Origin: an uncultured Halanaerobiales bacterium
GTDB taxonomy: Bacteria; Bacillota; Halanaerobiia; Halanaerobiales; M55B127
Assembly (NCBI GenBank): GCA_913055675.1
Contig: CAJXKY010000021.1
Coordinates: 1-40,179, forward strand
Reading direction: 5' to 3'
Length of the DNA: 40,179 nt
Shown here: positions 1 through 9,595 of the stretch, one piece after another
Position numbering within the stretch: position 1 is the first letter of the stretch
How the letters are laid out: each line of letters opens with the position of its first letter
Notes under the pieces: generated by a model
What the model saw: the letters and a program-made list of their open reading frames with translations, nothing else
What the model was told of the DNA's origin: nothing
Databases searched by the model: none
Made by a program: the position numbers and the translations under genes

Positions 1-32
1 GGTATGACAAAATCAAAACCGAGCATATTCAT

Positions 33-53
33 CACCCATTTGAAAAAAGGGTG
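33..53 (+). repeat. hairpin repeat, copy A
   Basis: CACCC and GGGTG arms flank an A-rich ATTTGAAAAAA loop. A second copy lies inverted at 33219-33238 with CTCCC/GGGAG arms. The loop is conserved and the one changed stem pair is compensated on the other side, which suggests a conserved RNA or DNA hairpin. Function is unknown. Confidence 0.45.
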
Positions 54-134
54 GGTTCTTTGCTCTTTATTCCTAAAATTTTCTTCAAATTGTCTATTAT
101 TATTGTACAAAACATTTTTAATGATGAATTTACA

Positions 135-255
135 TTAATTTCGATTTCCTGTTAAAGGATTAGTATAAGAAAGGGTACCTAAAATAATTACTGGGATTAT
201 TCCGACCAGTATAAATAAACTTACTAATTTATTTAATATTGAACAATTTATTCAC
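135..255 (-). pseudogene. decayed MCP N-terminus (membrane anchor only)
   Basis: A GTG at 255 begins MNKLFNIK. After a frameshift the reading continues as NKLVSLFILVGIIPVIILG and stops at 135. This is a typical N-terminal transmembrane helix of a methyl-accepting chemotaxis protein and resembles the first helices of the two large MCPs in this window. No sensor, HAMP or signalling domain follows. A further open minus-strand stretch runs from about 120 to the window edge, but I cannot assign it. It sits just downstream of cheR, so the chemotaxis operon may once have ended with another receptor. Only the membrane helix supports the call. Confidence 0.4.
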
Positions 256-278
256 CTGCTTTTATCTATTATTTTATT

Positions 279-1070
279 TTAAGAAGTTGTCTTTTTGTAA
301 AAAGATAAATTTTCTTTTTTTAAATTAAATTCTTCACTGCCAAATATAAATTCAGTACTTCCAATGAAAAAATATCGTTCATTTTTTAATACATCGGTAA
401 ACTTTTTCACCATCAGCCTTTTATATTCTTTAGTTAAGTAAATAAAAAAGTTACGGCTAATTATTAAGTCCCAATCATTTTTTTCAAATTTACCATTAAT
501 TAAATCTTTTTTTTCGAACTTTACTTTGCTTTTAATTTTTGAAGATAATTTATATCTTTTGAACTGACCATTTATTTCCTCAAAATATTTATTGAATATA
601 TCTTTGGGAACATTTTTAATAGAACTTTCACTATATATACCCTTTTTTGCTGTGCTTAAAATTTCTGGATCTAAATCTGAACCTAAAATATTATAATTGC
701 GATAATTTATTCCCATTTCTTCTAATATAATTGCAATTGTATAGGGCTCTGATCCATTTGAACAAGGTGCACTCCAGATATTGATCTTTCTACTTTTTTC
801 TAAAAGTTTGGGTATGATTTCTTTTCTTAAATAGTCATAGTTTTTTGGATTTCTAAAAAATTCCGAAGTGTTTATTGTAAAATGATTAAGATATGCTTCC
901 CTAAAACTAATATCTTTTTTTAGTCTGTTTGCACATTCTTTAAAATTGTTAATATCATATCTCTTCATTAAACTTTTTGTTCTACGTTCAATTCTTTTTT
1001 CCTTATAACCATCTAAATCTAAGTTTAATATTTCTGAAGCTTTCTGTTTAAAGTTTTGGAATTCATTCAC
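279..1070 (-). CDS. cheR: chemotaxis protein methyltransferase CheR
   Basis: SAM-dependent methyltransferase that methylates glutamates on MCP signalling domains for adaptation. It has 263 residues, the usual CheR length. The N-terminal alpha domain ends in FTINTSEFFRNP, a CheR hallmark. The SAM pocket is seen as SAPCSNGSEPYT, and DLIISRNFFIYL matches the conserved RNxxIY region. The start is GTG at 1070. Its ribosome binding site AAAGGA lies inside the last codons of cheB, whose stop is 2 bases upstream, so the two are probably translationally coupled. It is the last intact gene of the chemotaxis operon. No C-terminal TPR extension is present. Confidence 0.95.
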   Translation of the reverse strand: MNEFQNFKQKASEILNLDLDGYKEKRIERRTKSLMKRYDINNFKECANRLKKDISFREAYLNHFTINTSEFFRNPKNYDYLRKEIIPKLLEKSRKINIWSAPCSNGSEPYTIAIILEEMGINYRNYNILGSDLDPEILSTAKKGIYSESSIKNVPKDIFNKYFEEINGQFKRYKLSSKIKSKVKFEKKDLINGKFEKNDWDLIISRNFFIYLTKEYKRLMVKKFTDVLKNERYFFIGSTEFIFGSEEFNLKKENLSFYKKTTS

Positions 1071-1072
1071 TG

Positions 1073-2101
1073 TTAAAATTTCCTTTCTATTACATCCATA
1101 ATTTTATGGGGTATATCACTTAAAGGTATTATCTCATCATAGGCATTCTGGTCTTTTACAGCTTGAGGCATTCCGTAGACCAAGGAAGATTCTTTATCCT
1201 GTATGATACAGTAACCGCCATTATTTTTTATGGCTCTCATTCCCAATCCTCCGTCATGTCCCATTCCTGTAAGGACTACACCAATTACACGGTTAGTAAA
1301 AGATTGAGCTACAGTTTCCATCATATAATCTACACAGGGCCTAACTCCCCATTTTTTATCCTTTTGATTTAACTGGACCGTTTTATCTATAATTTCAAGA
1401 TGATAATTTCCCGGTGCAATAAGGGCTTTTCCCTTTTCTAACTGATCTCCCTCTTTAGCTTCCAAAATATCTATTTTTGATACACTGTCCAATCTTTTAG
1501 CTAAAGTTTGTGTGAAACCGGCTGGCATATGCTGAACTATTATCATTCCTCCAGGAAAATCTGCAGGCAAAGCTGTTAATAGTTCTTTCAAAGCATTAGG
1601 CCCCCCCGAGGAAGTTCCGACTGCAACAATCGGGAACTTTTCTAAATTTTTATTCTTAACTCTGTTTTCAACTGGAGTCCGCTTTTTACTATCCACTCTA
1701 CATTTATTACTCTGATAAGCAGCCCGGATCTTATTAATTAGATCGTCTGTGATTTCTTCAATATCCATCGATATCTTTTTAGAAGGTTTCGGGAGGAAAT
1801 CAAAGGCCCCTAAGTCCAGGGCATCTATTACATTAGATTTATTGTCTAAAGCACTAACCATGATGATTGGAATTTCAAAATCTTTTCTATCCATTAGTAC
1901 CTTTAAGGTTTCTAAACCATCCATTTCTGGCATTTCAATATCTAAAGTTATTACATCAGGGGAATATCTGTCTATTTTTTTGAGAGCATCTTTCCCATTG
2001 CGGGCTACCCCCATCGTATTTAAATCGGACTCTCTATCAATATTTTTTTTGAAAATCTGTCTCATAAATGCTGAATCATCGACAATCAATACATTAATCA
2101 T
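1073..2101 (-). CDS. cheB: chemotaxis response regulator protein-glutamate methylesterase CheB
   Basis: Receiver domain plus CheB methylesterase/deamidase, which removes methyl groups from MCPs when phosphorylated by CheA. The receiver (about 1-120) has the acidic pair VDD at 8-9 and phosphoacceptor Asp54 in ITLDIEMPEMDG. The esterase domain shows the triad regions VGTSSGGPNAL (Ser), VQHMPAGFT (His) and LTGMGHDGG (Asp). I place the start at ATG 2101 (MINVLIVDDS), giving 342 residues, because GGAGG at 2109-2113 is correctly spaced for it. A GTG at 2116 is in frame but lies immediately upstream of that site. It lies 75 bases downstream of cheY and 2 bases upstream of cheR. Confidence 0.96.
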   Translation of the reverse strand: MINVLIVDDSAFMRQIFKKNIDRESDLNTMGVARNGKDALKKIDRYSPDVITLDIEMPEMDGLETLKVLMDRKDFEIPIIMVSALDNKSNVIDALDLGAFDFLPKPSKKISMDIEEITDDLINKIRAAYQSNKCRVDSKKRTPVENRVKNKNLEKFPIVAVGTSSGGPNALKELLTALPADFPGGMIIVQHMPAGFTQTLAKRLDSVSKIDILEAKEGDQLEKGKALIAPGNYHLEIIDKTVQLNQKDKKWGVRPCVDYMMETVAQSFTNRVIGVVLTGMGHDGGLGMRAIKNNGGYCIIQDKESSLVYGMPQAVKDQNAYDEIIPLSDIPHKIMDVIERKF

Positions 2102-2176
2102 ATTATATCCTCCCACAGTACTAGTTTATTGGTTTGGATTTTTTTTGTTTGATTTAACTTCTATATAGATTAGTGC

Positions 2177-2536
2177 TTAATTTAATATTTTATCCATTGC
2201 TTCTCTGATACGGGTTCTTTCAAAAGGCTTTACTATAAAATCTTTTGCTCCTGCTTCAATTGCCTCAATAACAAGGCTCTGCTGCCCCATAGCTGAACAT
2301 ACTAATACTTTGGCATTATCATCGAAATTTTTAATCTCTTTTGTGGCACTAATTCCGTCCATTTCTGGCATTGTTATATCCATTGTAACTAAATCGGGCT
2401 GGTGTTCTTTATATTTTTCTACTCCCTCTTTACCATTTTCAGCTTCTGCAACAATTTTAAAACCCATATCTTCTATTATATTTTTTAGATTCAATCTCAT
2501 GAAAGCAGCATCATCTACTACGAGAATTTTTTTCAT
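2177..2536 (-). CDS. cheY: chemotaxis response regulator CheY
   Basis: Single receiver domain of 119 residues that carries the CheA phosphoryl group to the flagellar switch. Acidic residues Asp8/Asp9 (VVDDAAFMR), phosphoacceptor Asp53 (TMDITMPEMDG) and the switch lysine in DFIVKPF are all present. The sequence belongs to the Gram-positive/Thermotoga CheY type. It is preceded by a strong GGAGGAAGGAC ribosome binding site and lies 48 bases after a cheW. No CheZ is present in the window, as expected for this group. No cheC or cheX phosphatase is seen either, so dephosphorylation must be encoded elsewhere. Confidence 0.95.
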   Translation of the reverse strand: MKKILVVDDAAFMRLNLKNIIEDMGFKIVAEAENGKEGVEKYKEHQPDLVTMDITMPEMDGISATKEIKNFDDNAKVLVCSAMGQQSLVIEAIEAGAKDFIVKPFERTRIREAMDKILN

Positions 2537-2584
2537 GTCCTTCCTCCTTCTACAAATCTATTTTTAGTTTTTAATATATATTTA

Positions 2585-3079
2585 TTATTTCACATTTTTT
2601 ATTTTTTCTACTTCTTCTTCTGAAAAAATATTTTTGACATCTAGTATGATGAATAACTCATCATCATGACTTGCCACACCCTGGATATAATCTTTATTGT
2701 ATTTCTTTGTTATTGAAGGTGCTTTTTTGATTTCATCATTTTTAATTTCTATTATTTCCTCAACCCTATCCACTTCTAAACCAATTAATGTATTTTCTAC
2801 TTTAATGATTATTATTTTCTTTTCATTAACTTTTTCATCAGATGATAATTTGGTGTTGAATAATTTCTCCAAATTAACAATGGGCACAATCTCTTCTCTT
2901 AAATCAATTACACCCTTCACAAAATCAGGAGATTCAGGAATACTCGTAATATCTTCTTCTCTAACAATTTCCCGGCTGCTTAAAACATCAATTCCAAAAG
3001 CCTGCTCACCGGTTACAAATTTAATGTATTGGTCAGAAACAGTTTCTTTGTTGTCCTCTACTCTAGAATAAGCTTCCAT
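2585..3079 (-). CDS. cheW: chemotaxis coupling protein CheW (second copy)
   Basis: CheW adaptor of 164 residues linking MCP tips to the CheA P5 domain. The CheW fold is seen from about residue 17 (QYIKFVTGEQAFGIDV) through SPDFVKGVIDLREEIVPIVNL, the conserved strand motif, to the C-terminal LDVKNIF. It lies 6 bases after the other cheW. The two copies differ markedly outside the core motifs. This one has DLREE where the other has NLRGQ, and keeping the arginine is typical of functional CheW. Two paralogues may bind different receptors or form the CheW rings of the array; this is inference. Confidence 0.93.
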   Translation of the reverse strand: MEAYSRVEDNKETVSDQYIKFVTGEQAFGIDVLSSREIVREEDITSIPESPDFVKGVIDLREEIVPIVNLEKLFNTKLSSDEKVNEKKIIIIKVENTLIGLEVDRVEEIIEIKNDEIKKAPSITKKYNKDYIQGVASHDDELFIILDVKNIFSEEEVEKIKNVK

Positions 3080-3085
3080 TATATA

Positions 3086-3583
3086 CTAGGCTCCTTTCTC
3101 TTCTTTTTGGTCAAATAATAAGTTATTGATATCCAACACAATTATTAATGAATCAGAAAAGGTTGAAACTCCTTTTATATATTCATCCCTAATTCCAGTC
3201 TTATTATCTGCAACTCCTTCTATATTTTCTACCGCTAGGTTCATTACTTCATTAACCCCATCAACATAAAGACCGATTAGCATATCTTTGATATTAATTA
3301 CTACAATTTTTTTGTTTTGAGCTTTTGAAGTATCTTTTATGTCATCTTCTTTTAAACCTAATTTATTTTTTAAATTAATTACCGGTATTACCTGGCCCCG
3401 TAAATTGATTACCCCCAATATATATTCCTTTGTATTGGGAACATTAGTCACCTTAGGTGGTTTAATTATTTCTTTGGCCTGTTTTAATTTTAAACCATAA
3501 ATTTCATTACCGACTTTAAAGGTTAGATACTGTTCTTTTTCTGCAACCTTTTCATTTTTTGCTTCTTTTTGTATATTTGCCAT
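3086..3583 (-). CDS. cheW: chemotaxis coupling protein CheW (first copy)
   Basis: CheW adaptor of 165 residues with a lysine/glutamate-rich N-terminal tail of about 18 residues before QYLTFKVGNEIYGL. The canonical motif EYILGVINLRGQVIPVINL is intact, including the conserved NLRG arginine. The C-terminus ends LDINNLLF plus a charged tail. The ribosome binding site GGAAGGTGA precedes ATG 3583. It is 20 bases after cheA and 6 bases before the second cheW, so co-transcription with both is likely. Of the two copies this is closer to the family consensus. Confidence 0.94.
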   Translation of the reverse strand: MANIQKEAKNEKVAEKEQYLTFKVGNEIYGLKLKQAKEIIKPPKVTNVPNTKEYILGVINLRGQVIPVINLKNKLGLKEDDIKDTSKAQNKKIVVINIKDMLIGLYVDGVNEVMNLAVENIEGVADNKTGIRDEYIKGVSTFSDSLIIVLDINNLLFDQKEEKGA

Positions 3584-3603
3584 TCTTATAATTCACCTTC
3601 CTC

Positions 3604-5583
3604 TTATGCAATATCCCTTACATCTAAAATTAAAGCGACTTCACCATCTCCGATTATTGTCGCTCCACTGATGTTTTTAACGTTATCAAGATAATCGCTT
3701 AAAGACTTAATTACTATCTCTTGTTGGTATAGTAATTCACCCACTATTAGTCCTACTTCTTTACCACCGGATTTAACTATAACAACCGGCATCTCATCTT
3801 TTTCTTTGTAAGAGTCGTCTTCGATCTCAATATTTAAACTCTCCCTACTGTCAACAAGAGGGATTGTTTTCTCCCTTAATACTATAACATCATATCCTTT
3901 CACCTGTTTTATTTCTTCGGATTCAATCATCAAGGTTTCACTTATCGCACTCAATGGAATTGCAAATATCTCACCATTGATCTTAACCATCAAGGCATCT
4001 TGAATAGCAAGTGTAAGGGGCAGAGATATTACAAATTTAGTCCCTTTGTTTTCTTCAGAACGGATATATATATCACCATCAAGGCTTTCAATGGTCTGTT
4101 TAACAACATCCATTCCTACACCTCGGCCTGATACACTAGAAACCTCTTCATTGGTACTTAAGCCGGGTTCAAAGATAAGCTGTAACTTTTTATCGCGGTC
4201 CATCTCTTCTATCTCTTTTTCTGTTACTACATTTTTATCAAGTGCTTTTTGAACTACTTTATCAACATTAATGCCGCCGCCATCATCTTCTACCTCTATC
4301 ATTATTTCGCTACCCTTTTGATAAGCCTTTAAATTAACAGTACCGGTCTCATCTTTACCATTTTGGCGCCTGACTTCCGGCTTTTCAATACCATGATCAA
4401 CTGCATTTCTTAAAAGGTGGGTTAAGGGATCACCCAGTTCATCTATGATCGATCTATCCAGTTCGGTTTGTTTACCATCCATCACAAAATCAATCTCTTT
4501 TTCACTACTTTTAGATAAATCTCTAATCATTCTTGGAAAACGGTTAAACATTACTCCGATTGGTTCCATTCTAATCTGCATAACTGTATGATGCAGTTCC
4601 ATAGTTACACGATCTAGCTGGGGCAATACATCCTTAAATCCTTCTGAATCTATATTTAATGCCTCTAACCTAGTCTTATTAATTAGAAGTTCCCCAATCA
4701 TATTCATCAGTTTATCTAATTTTCCGATGTCAACCCGAACTGAAGATGATACTTCAAACTTTGAAGAAACACTTTTACTTTTATTTGTTTTTTCTTTTTT
4801 ATCTTTTTTATCTTTATCTTCAACTTTAAGACTTATTTTATTCATTTCCACTTCTTCTACATCTGTAATGCTTGAAAACTCCTCATTTATATTTTCTCTG
4901 CTCTGGTTAGATATTAGTATCAATTGAACTAAATTATTATCCAAATCTGCATCTTCAACATTCTCAGTTTCAGGAATAGATTTGAAAATATATCCCAATT
5001 CAGCAGCAGATTTAAAAATCATAGAAGCCCTTACTTGTTTAAACTGAGTTTCAGCATTCAATTTTACATTTACAGCAAACACTGTATCCAGTTCCTTTTT
5101 GTTATCATTAACTGTTCGGATATCATCGTCAGTAAGCGCTAAAAAATTGCTATCTTCTAACTCTTCTTCTTGAACTTCCTCAATATCATCTAAGTTTGGT
5201 TCTTCATTTATCTTTGCTTCTAATTCTGCAAGATAATCATCGAGGTCCAGTTCATCATTCCCGTTTTCTTTGATCTGTTTTACGATTTCTTCAACATAGT
5301 CAATCCCGGCAAATAGAAGGTCTATAATTTCGGTATTAACTTGCATTTTTTTGTTTCTGATCTGATCCATCATATTTTCCATTTTATGAGTTAATTCTGC
5401 AAGATTATTAAATCTCATTGTAGCTGCCATTCCTTTTAAGGAATGGGCAGCTCTAAACATGGAATTAACTACATCCATATTGTTTGGTTCATTTTCTAAT
5501 TTCAGTATATTGTCATTTAAGACCATTATATACTCTTCTGATTCTGCAAAAAACATCTCTAAATATTCATTATTGTCGCTCAA
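3604..5583 (-). CDS. cheA: chemotaxis histidine kinase CheA
   Basis: Central chemotaxis kinase, 659 residues, with all five domains. P1 has phosphoacceptor His47 in AAHSLKGMAATM. A P2 CheY/CheB docking domain lies at about 165-250. A lysine-rich linker leads to P3 dimerisation (VDIGKLDKLMNMIGELLINK, about 285-345). The P4 ATPase has N-box HLLRNAVDHGIEKPE and G-boxes SGRGVGMDVV. P5 is a CheW-like domain to the C-terminus. The start is TTG at 5583 with GAGGAGG 8 bases upstream; no ATG fits better. It follows an MCP gene by 50 bases and precedes cheW by 20. Confidence 0.96.
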   Translation of the reverse strand: MSDNNEYLEMFFAESEEYIMVLNDNILKLENEPNNMDVVNSMFRAAHSLKGMAATMRFNNLAELTHKMENMMDQIRNKKMQVNTEIIDLLFAGIDYVEEIVKQIKENGNDELDLDDYLAELEAKINEEPNLDDIEEVQEEELEDSNFLALTDDDIRTVNDNKKELDTVFAVNVKLNAETQFKQVRASMIFKSAAELGYIFKSIPETENVEDADLDNNLVQLILISNQSRENINEEFSSITDVEEVEMNKISLKVEDKDKKDKKEKTNKSKSVSSKFEVSSSVRVDIGKLDKLMNMIGELLINKTRLEALNIDSEGFKDVLPQLDRVTMELHHTVMQIRMEPIGVMFNRFPRMIRDLSKSSEKEIDFVMDGKQTELDRSIIDELGDPLTHLLRNAVDHGIEKPEVRRQNGKDETGTVNLKAYQKGSEIMIEVEDDGGGINVDKVVQKALDKNVVTEKEIEEMDRDKKLQLIFEPGLSTNEEVSSVSGRGVGMDVVKQTIESLDGDIYIRSEENKGTKFVISLPLTLAIQDALMVKINGEIFAIPLSAISETLMIESEEIKQVKGYDVIVLREKTIPLVDSRESLNIEIEDDSYKEKDEMPVVIVKSGGKEVGLIVGELLYQQEIVIKSLSDYLDNVKNISGATIIGDGEVALILDVRDIA

Positions 5584-5633
5584 TTGAAATCCTCCTCAAT
5601 AAGTTGGTTGTTTATTTATATTAGTTTCTAATT

Positions 5634-7604
5634 TTATATTTCAAATTTGTCTACAGTTTCTGAAAGCTGTTGAGCCATTGAAGCTAATTCTTCGGCTGCA
5701 TTAACTATTTCCTGAGTTGAAGCACTTTGTTCTTCACTAGTTGCTGCTACTTCTTCTGCATTGCCGGATACTTCTTCACTAACTGAAGAAATTTCTTCAA
5801 TTGAAGCACTTACATCATTACTCCGTTCTGCCATCTGTTCAGCAGCACCTGAAATCTTTTCAATTAATCCTTTAAGATTTTTAGCTGCATCATTAATTTC
5901 ATCAAATGAATTTTCAGTAGTCTCAATCGCATCCACACTATTATCTACTGCATCTTCAGCTTTTTCCATCTGATTAACCGTGTCTTTAACTCCAGCCTGA
6001 ATATCATTAATTAAGCCCGCAATCTGTTCAGTAGCATCTGAAGATTCCTCAGCTAATTCCCGAATTTCATCAGCAACTACACTAAAACCGCGACCGGCTT
6101 CTCCTGCTCGAGCTGCTTCAATAGCAGCATTTAGAGCTAATAGGTTGGTTTGAGCAGATATATCATTTATTAGTTCAACAATATTACCTATTTCTTCTGA
6201 AAGATTACCCAGTTCATGTATTTTATTTGATACAGCACTGGATTGGTCTTTAACTTCCTGAACTTGAGAAATTGAATTATAGATAGAATCGTTACCTTGA
6301 TCAATGTTTTCCATTACATCATCAGCCTGTTCATCCATATCACCTGACATCTCTTTTACATCTTCTACATCATCGACAAGTTCTTCCACATTTTTACTGG
6401 TTTCTTCAATTTGAGCAGACTGTTCCTCTGCACCAGAAGCAACCTCTTCAATTGCAGAACCAACTTCTTGAGCAGAAGCAGATATTTCCTCACTTGAAGC
6501 TGATAGCTCTTGACTTGAAGAAGAAAGATCATTGGAAAGGTTGGAAATTTCAACTACAACATCTTTTAAATTCTCTGTCATTTCGTTTACTGATTGGCCC
6601 AAAGTACCAATTTCATCTTTACGTTTCAAGTATTTATCTGAAATCTTTTCATCTAATTTTCCATCTGCTACTTTTTCAGTATGATCTACAACAGCAAGAA
6701 TCGGAGCTGTAATATAGTTACTTAAAAGATAAGCAGCTAACAAACCAACTAAAAGAGTAATTCCAATTATTATAATTGCATTCCAAATTGCACTATCTAC
6801 TCTACTTAATGCCTGATCTGAGGGAACTTGTACTACAGAACCCCAGCCCATTTTTTCAATGGGTTCATATGAAGCTAATTTTTCTTCTCCCTCATAAGTA
6901 TAAAGTGCATTGCCATCATTACCTTGAATTACATCGGCAACAGGTTTTAGGTCAGACACATCTTCCCTATTCATAACCAATTCGTTATCAGGATGGGCTA
7001 TTATTTTACCCTCGGGGCCTACAATAAATCCATAACCAGATCCCTCAGTCTTTTGAGAAGCTGCTAGTTCACTTAAATTACCTAAATCTATACTTGCTCC
7101 TAATACACCGACAACTTCACCGTTTTTCTCAATAGGAGTAGCATTTACTATAATTGGAACTCCCCGGCTTCTAGAAATAATTACATTTGAAAATACAGTT
7201 TCACCTTCCATCGCCTTTTGGAAGTATCCTCGATCAGAACGGTCTCCTACTTCTCCGGTTGTTTTAAAAATCTGCATCCCGGTTTCATCCATTACATATA
7301 CATTAACTAAATAGTCACTATCTTCTACAAGCTCAATTAAAATGTTTCCCATACCATCAACATTTAAATCTTTAACACTCTGAGCAGCGGCTGTTACTTT
7401 AAGTAAGTTTTCACTATTAGTTATAATATTATTTACTTGACTAGTTAAATTTTCTGTCATATTATGATTTTCTTGATAAGTATATTCTGTAACAGAATCA
7501 ATTTTATCATTAACAGATATTACACCATAGATAATCAAAGGTATAGCCATTAAAGCTATTAAGATTAAGATCATCTTTACTTTAAAACTATTAAATATTT
7601 TCAC
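5634..7604 (-). CDS. methyl-accepting chemotaxis protein, dCache type
   Basis: Transmembrane chemoreceptor of 656 residues. Helix 1 spans about 9-31, an extracytoplasmic double-Cache sensor about 40-270, helix 2 about 274-297 and HAMP about 298-350. The long coiled-coil signalling domain has the invariant hairpin [20 protein letters not shown]. The residues typical of amino-acid-binding dCache domains are not obvious, so the ligand is unknown. The start is GTG at 7604, with GGAGG 6-7 bases upstream. It lies between another MCP (58 bases upstream) and cheA (50 bases downstream), so it is part of the chemotaxis operon. There is no C-terminal pentapeptide tether for CheR. Confidence 0.93.
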   Translation of the reverse strand: MKIFNSFKVKMILILIALMAIPLIIYGVISVNDKIDSVTEYTYQENHNMTENLTSQVNNIITNSENLLKVTAAAQSVKDLNVDGMGNILIELVEDSDYLVNVYVMDETGMQIFKTTGEVGDRSDRGYFQKAMEGETVFSNVIISRSRGVPIIVNATPIEKNGEVVGVLGASIDLGNLSELAASQKTEGSGYGFIVGPEGKIIAHPDNELVMNREDVSDLKPVADVIQGNDGNALYTYEGEEKLASYEPIEKMGWGSVVQVPSDQALSRVDSAIWNAIIIIGITLLVGLLAAYLLSNYITAPILAVVDHTEKVADGKLDEKISDKYLKRKDEIGTLGQSVNEMTENLKDVVVEISNLSNDLSSSSQELSASSEEISASAQEVGSAIEEVASGAEEQSAQIEETSKNVEELVDDVEDVKEMSGDMDEQADDVMENIDQGNDSIYNSISQVQEVKDQSSAVSNKIHELGNLSEEIGNIVELINDISAQTNLLALNAAIEAARAGEAGRGFSVVADEIRELAEESSDATEQIAGLINDIQAGVKDTVNQMEKAEDAVDNSVDAIETTENSFDEINDAAKNLKGLIEKISGAAEQMAERSNDVSASIEEISSVSEEVSGNAEEVAATSEEQSASTQEIVNAAEELASMAQQLSETVDKFEI

Positions 7605-7662
7605 ATTTTCCCTCCTGTGTTACGGTTATTACTTTTTTATTAACCTATATGATTAATATATT

Positions 7663-9240
7663 TTAAACCAATGATTCTAAGCTCAATCCAACTTCAATGA
7701 TATCTCCTGTCTGGTCTTTAATCATTGCGAATTTATATAATTTATTATCTTCAACCCTTCTATGAATTGGAGTTAAAACCTGTTCAGCGTTCTCATCTAC
7801 AAACTGACGGGCCCATTCATTAATTTCAAAAAGGTTTTCTCCTAAAATACTTTCGATAGTACTTTTAATAAATTCCCCTTCTTCACTAACTATATATATT
7901 TCGTCAACATTTGATTCGTTCTTTATTTCATGTAACGTTTGATTAGTTATCGTTTCGTTTTTCTTTCTTTCTTTTATTTTGTCACAAAGATTTAACATTG
8001 TTTGGTCCATTGCTTTTGCGGCAAAGAAATTTCTAAGTTGTACTGAATTATCATCTACAACATTAACTTTATCTTCTATTTCGGAAAGCATACTCTGTTG
8101 ATTTTCGATAGAAGCTGTTACTTCCTGGCTGTTAGCAGCAGTTTGCTGTGAAATAGAAAGTATTGCTTCAAAAGAACTCTGAGTTTCATCAATTATCTCT
8201 GTTACTTCTTCAGTATCTTCTTTTAAGCTATCTATTTTATTATAGTTTTTATAGACAATATCATGAAGTTCAGATATTTTTTCATCAAGTTGTTCAGTTC
8301 TCTTATCCTGTTCTTCTATTATTTCGACATTCTCATTCATTCTTTCCACTGTTGTATTTATCTGCTTATTTACATTCTCCATTACTTCATTTATATTATT
8401 GACAAGTTTATCTACATCAAGTGAAAAATCTCTGATTTCTCGGGCCAATACTCCAAAACCTTTACCGGCTTCTCCTGCTCGGGCTGCCTCAATAGAAGCA
8501 TTCAAAGCTAAAAGAGCGGTCTGGTTGGAAACTTTTTCAATTGAACCGGTGATCTCGGTCATTTCTTCAAAGTTATTCTGCAATTTGTTCATTTCTTTTT
8601 TGGTCTGCTGAATTATTTTTTTGTTTTTATTAGATTTTTCAACCAATTCATTGATAGATTGGTTTCCTTTTTCAGCAATTTGAGCAGCCTCTTTAGAAGT
8701 CAAAGCAACTTCTTTTGTATTACTAAACGTTTTATTCACAAAGTTTAAAATTTTATCAATCTCATCATTTGTTTTCTCTAAGTTAATGGACTGTTCTTCA
8801 GCACCTTCAGCAACTTCACTGACCGCTGAGTTTATTTCTTCAGTAGTCTGATACACTTCACTAATCTTTTGACTTAAATCTTCTACATCTTCTGATATTT
8901 CAACCGAAGTTCTAATCGAACTTTTAAATAGTTTTCTAATATCGGTCATGATTGTATTAAAGATGTCTCCTATAGCAAAATATTTACTTTTGGGGTTTAG
9001 TTCAATCTTTTGTCTGTAATCTCCTTGAGAAATTAATTTGAGTTTCTCAAGCAGTTTATCTTTACCTTTTTCTCCAATTAAACTCCTATAAACTATGAAG
9101 CCTATTATGAGGATTATGCTTATAATAATCTCGATATATAGGGAATCAAGGGCAATACGACTTTCTAAAAACCTTGAAATAAAAGGATTAAGAATTAGTA
9201 ATAGAAAAAATAGTAGAGTTGGTGGTTGAAAAATTGACAT
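7663..9240 (-). CDS. MCP without external sensor, with C-terminal extra domain
   Basis: First gene of the chemotaxis operon, 525 residues. Two closely spaced helices (about 5-25 and 33-52) form a membrane anchor with almost no external loop. A HAMP-like linker and a signalling domain follow. The hairpin region reads [22 protein letters not shown] but diverges from the other two MCPs downstream (LAREIRDFS instead of [12 protein letters not shown]). After the signalling coil, from about residue 405, comes a globular tail of about 115 residues containing [14 protein letters not shown] and [21 protein letters not shown], which looks like a small Cache/PAS-like sensor. It probably senses a cytoplasmic signal through that tail. 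Confidence 0.88.
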   Translation of the reverse strand: MSIFQPPTLLFFLLLILNPFISRFLESRIALDSLYIEIIISIILIIGFIVYRSLIGEKGKDKLLEKLKLISQGDYRQKIELNPKSKYFAIGDIFNTIMTDIRKLFKSSIRTSVEISEDVEDLSQKISEVYQTTEEINSAVSEVAEGAEEQSINLEKTNDEIDKILNFVNKTFSNTKEVALTSKEAAQIAEKGNQSINELVEKSNKNKKIIQQTKKEMNKLQNNFEEMTEITGSIEKVSNQTALLALNASIEAARAGEAGKGFGVLAREIRDFSLDVDKLVNNINEVMENVNKQINTTVERMNENVEIIEEQDKRTEQLDEKISELHDIVYKNYNKIDSLKEDTEEVTEIIDETQSSFEAILSISQQTAANSQEVTASIENQQSMLSEIEDKVNVVDDNSVQLRNFFAAKAMDQTMLNLCDKIKERKKNETITNQTLHEIKNESNVDEIYIVSEEGEFIKSTIESILGENLFEINEWARQFVDENAEQVLTPIHRRVEDNKLYKFAMIKDQTGDIIEVGLSLESLV

Positions 9241-9595
9241 GATTTTATCTCTCCTTATTAAACTTTTTATAATATAGTCTTCATTAATTAATAATTAATA
9301 TAGAAATATATAATCTTATCTAAAAATCCTAATTGTTCTCCTCTTAATTATTTATTCGTAATTGCTTTAAAAATTGTTAAATATCATTAATCCCGTTTAG
9401 GAGAACTTATCTCTAAAATAATAGGAATTTGAAGCTTATACACGTGTAATTAATAAAATATGTGTTTTTTACTCAAAAAGCTTTTTCATTTTTTTATTTC
9501 CCTTTTGATTTACTTATTTATATCCCCTAGGGTTAGAATTTAAATAACAAGGAATATTTTAAGATATATTGAATTATGAAACATGGAGGTAAAAC
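9241..9595. other. divergent intergenic region, promoters not resolved
   Basis: These 355 bases separate the leftward chemotaxis operon from a rightward cyclase gene and so must hold both promoters. The sequence is very AT-rich. I see no convincing sigma-A or sigma-28 match and no hairpin with a T tract. The last bases carry the GGAGGT ribosome binding site of the gene at 9596. Confidence 0.5.

Noticed and set aside
5761..6976. Several open frames on either strand inside the MCP gene at 5634-7604
   Set aside because: They are antisense or shifted readings of the repetitive coiled-coil coding sequence, with Leu/Ser-rich content and no ribosome binding sites.
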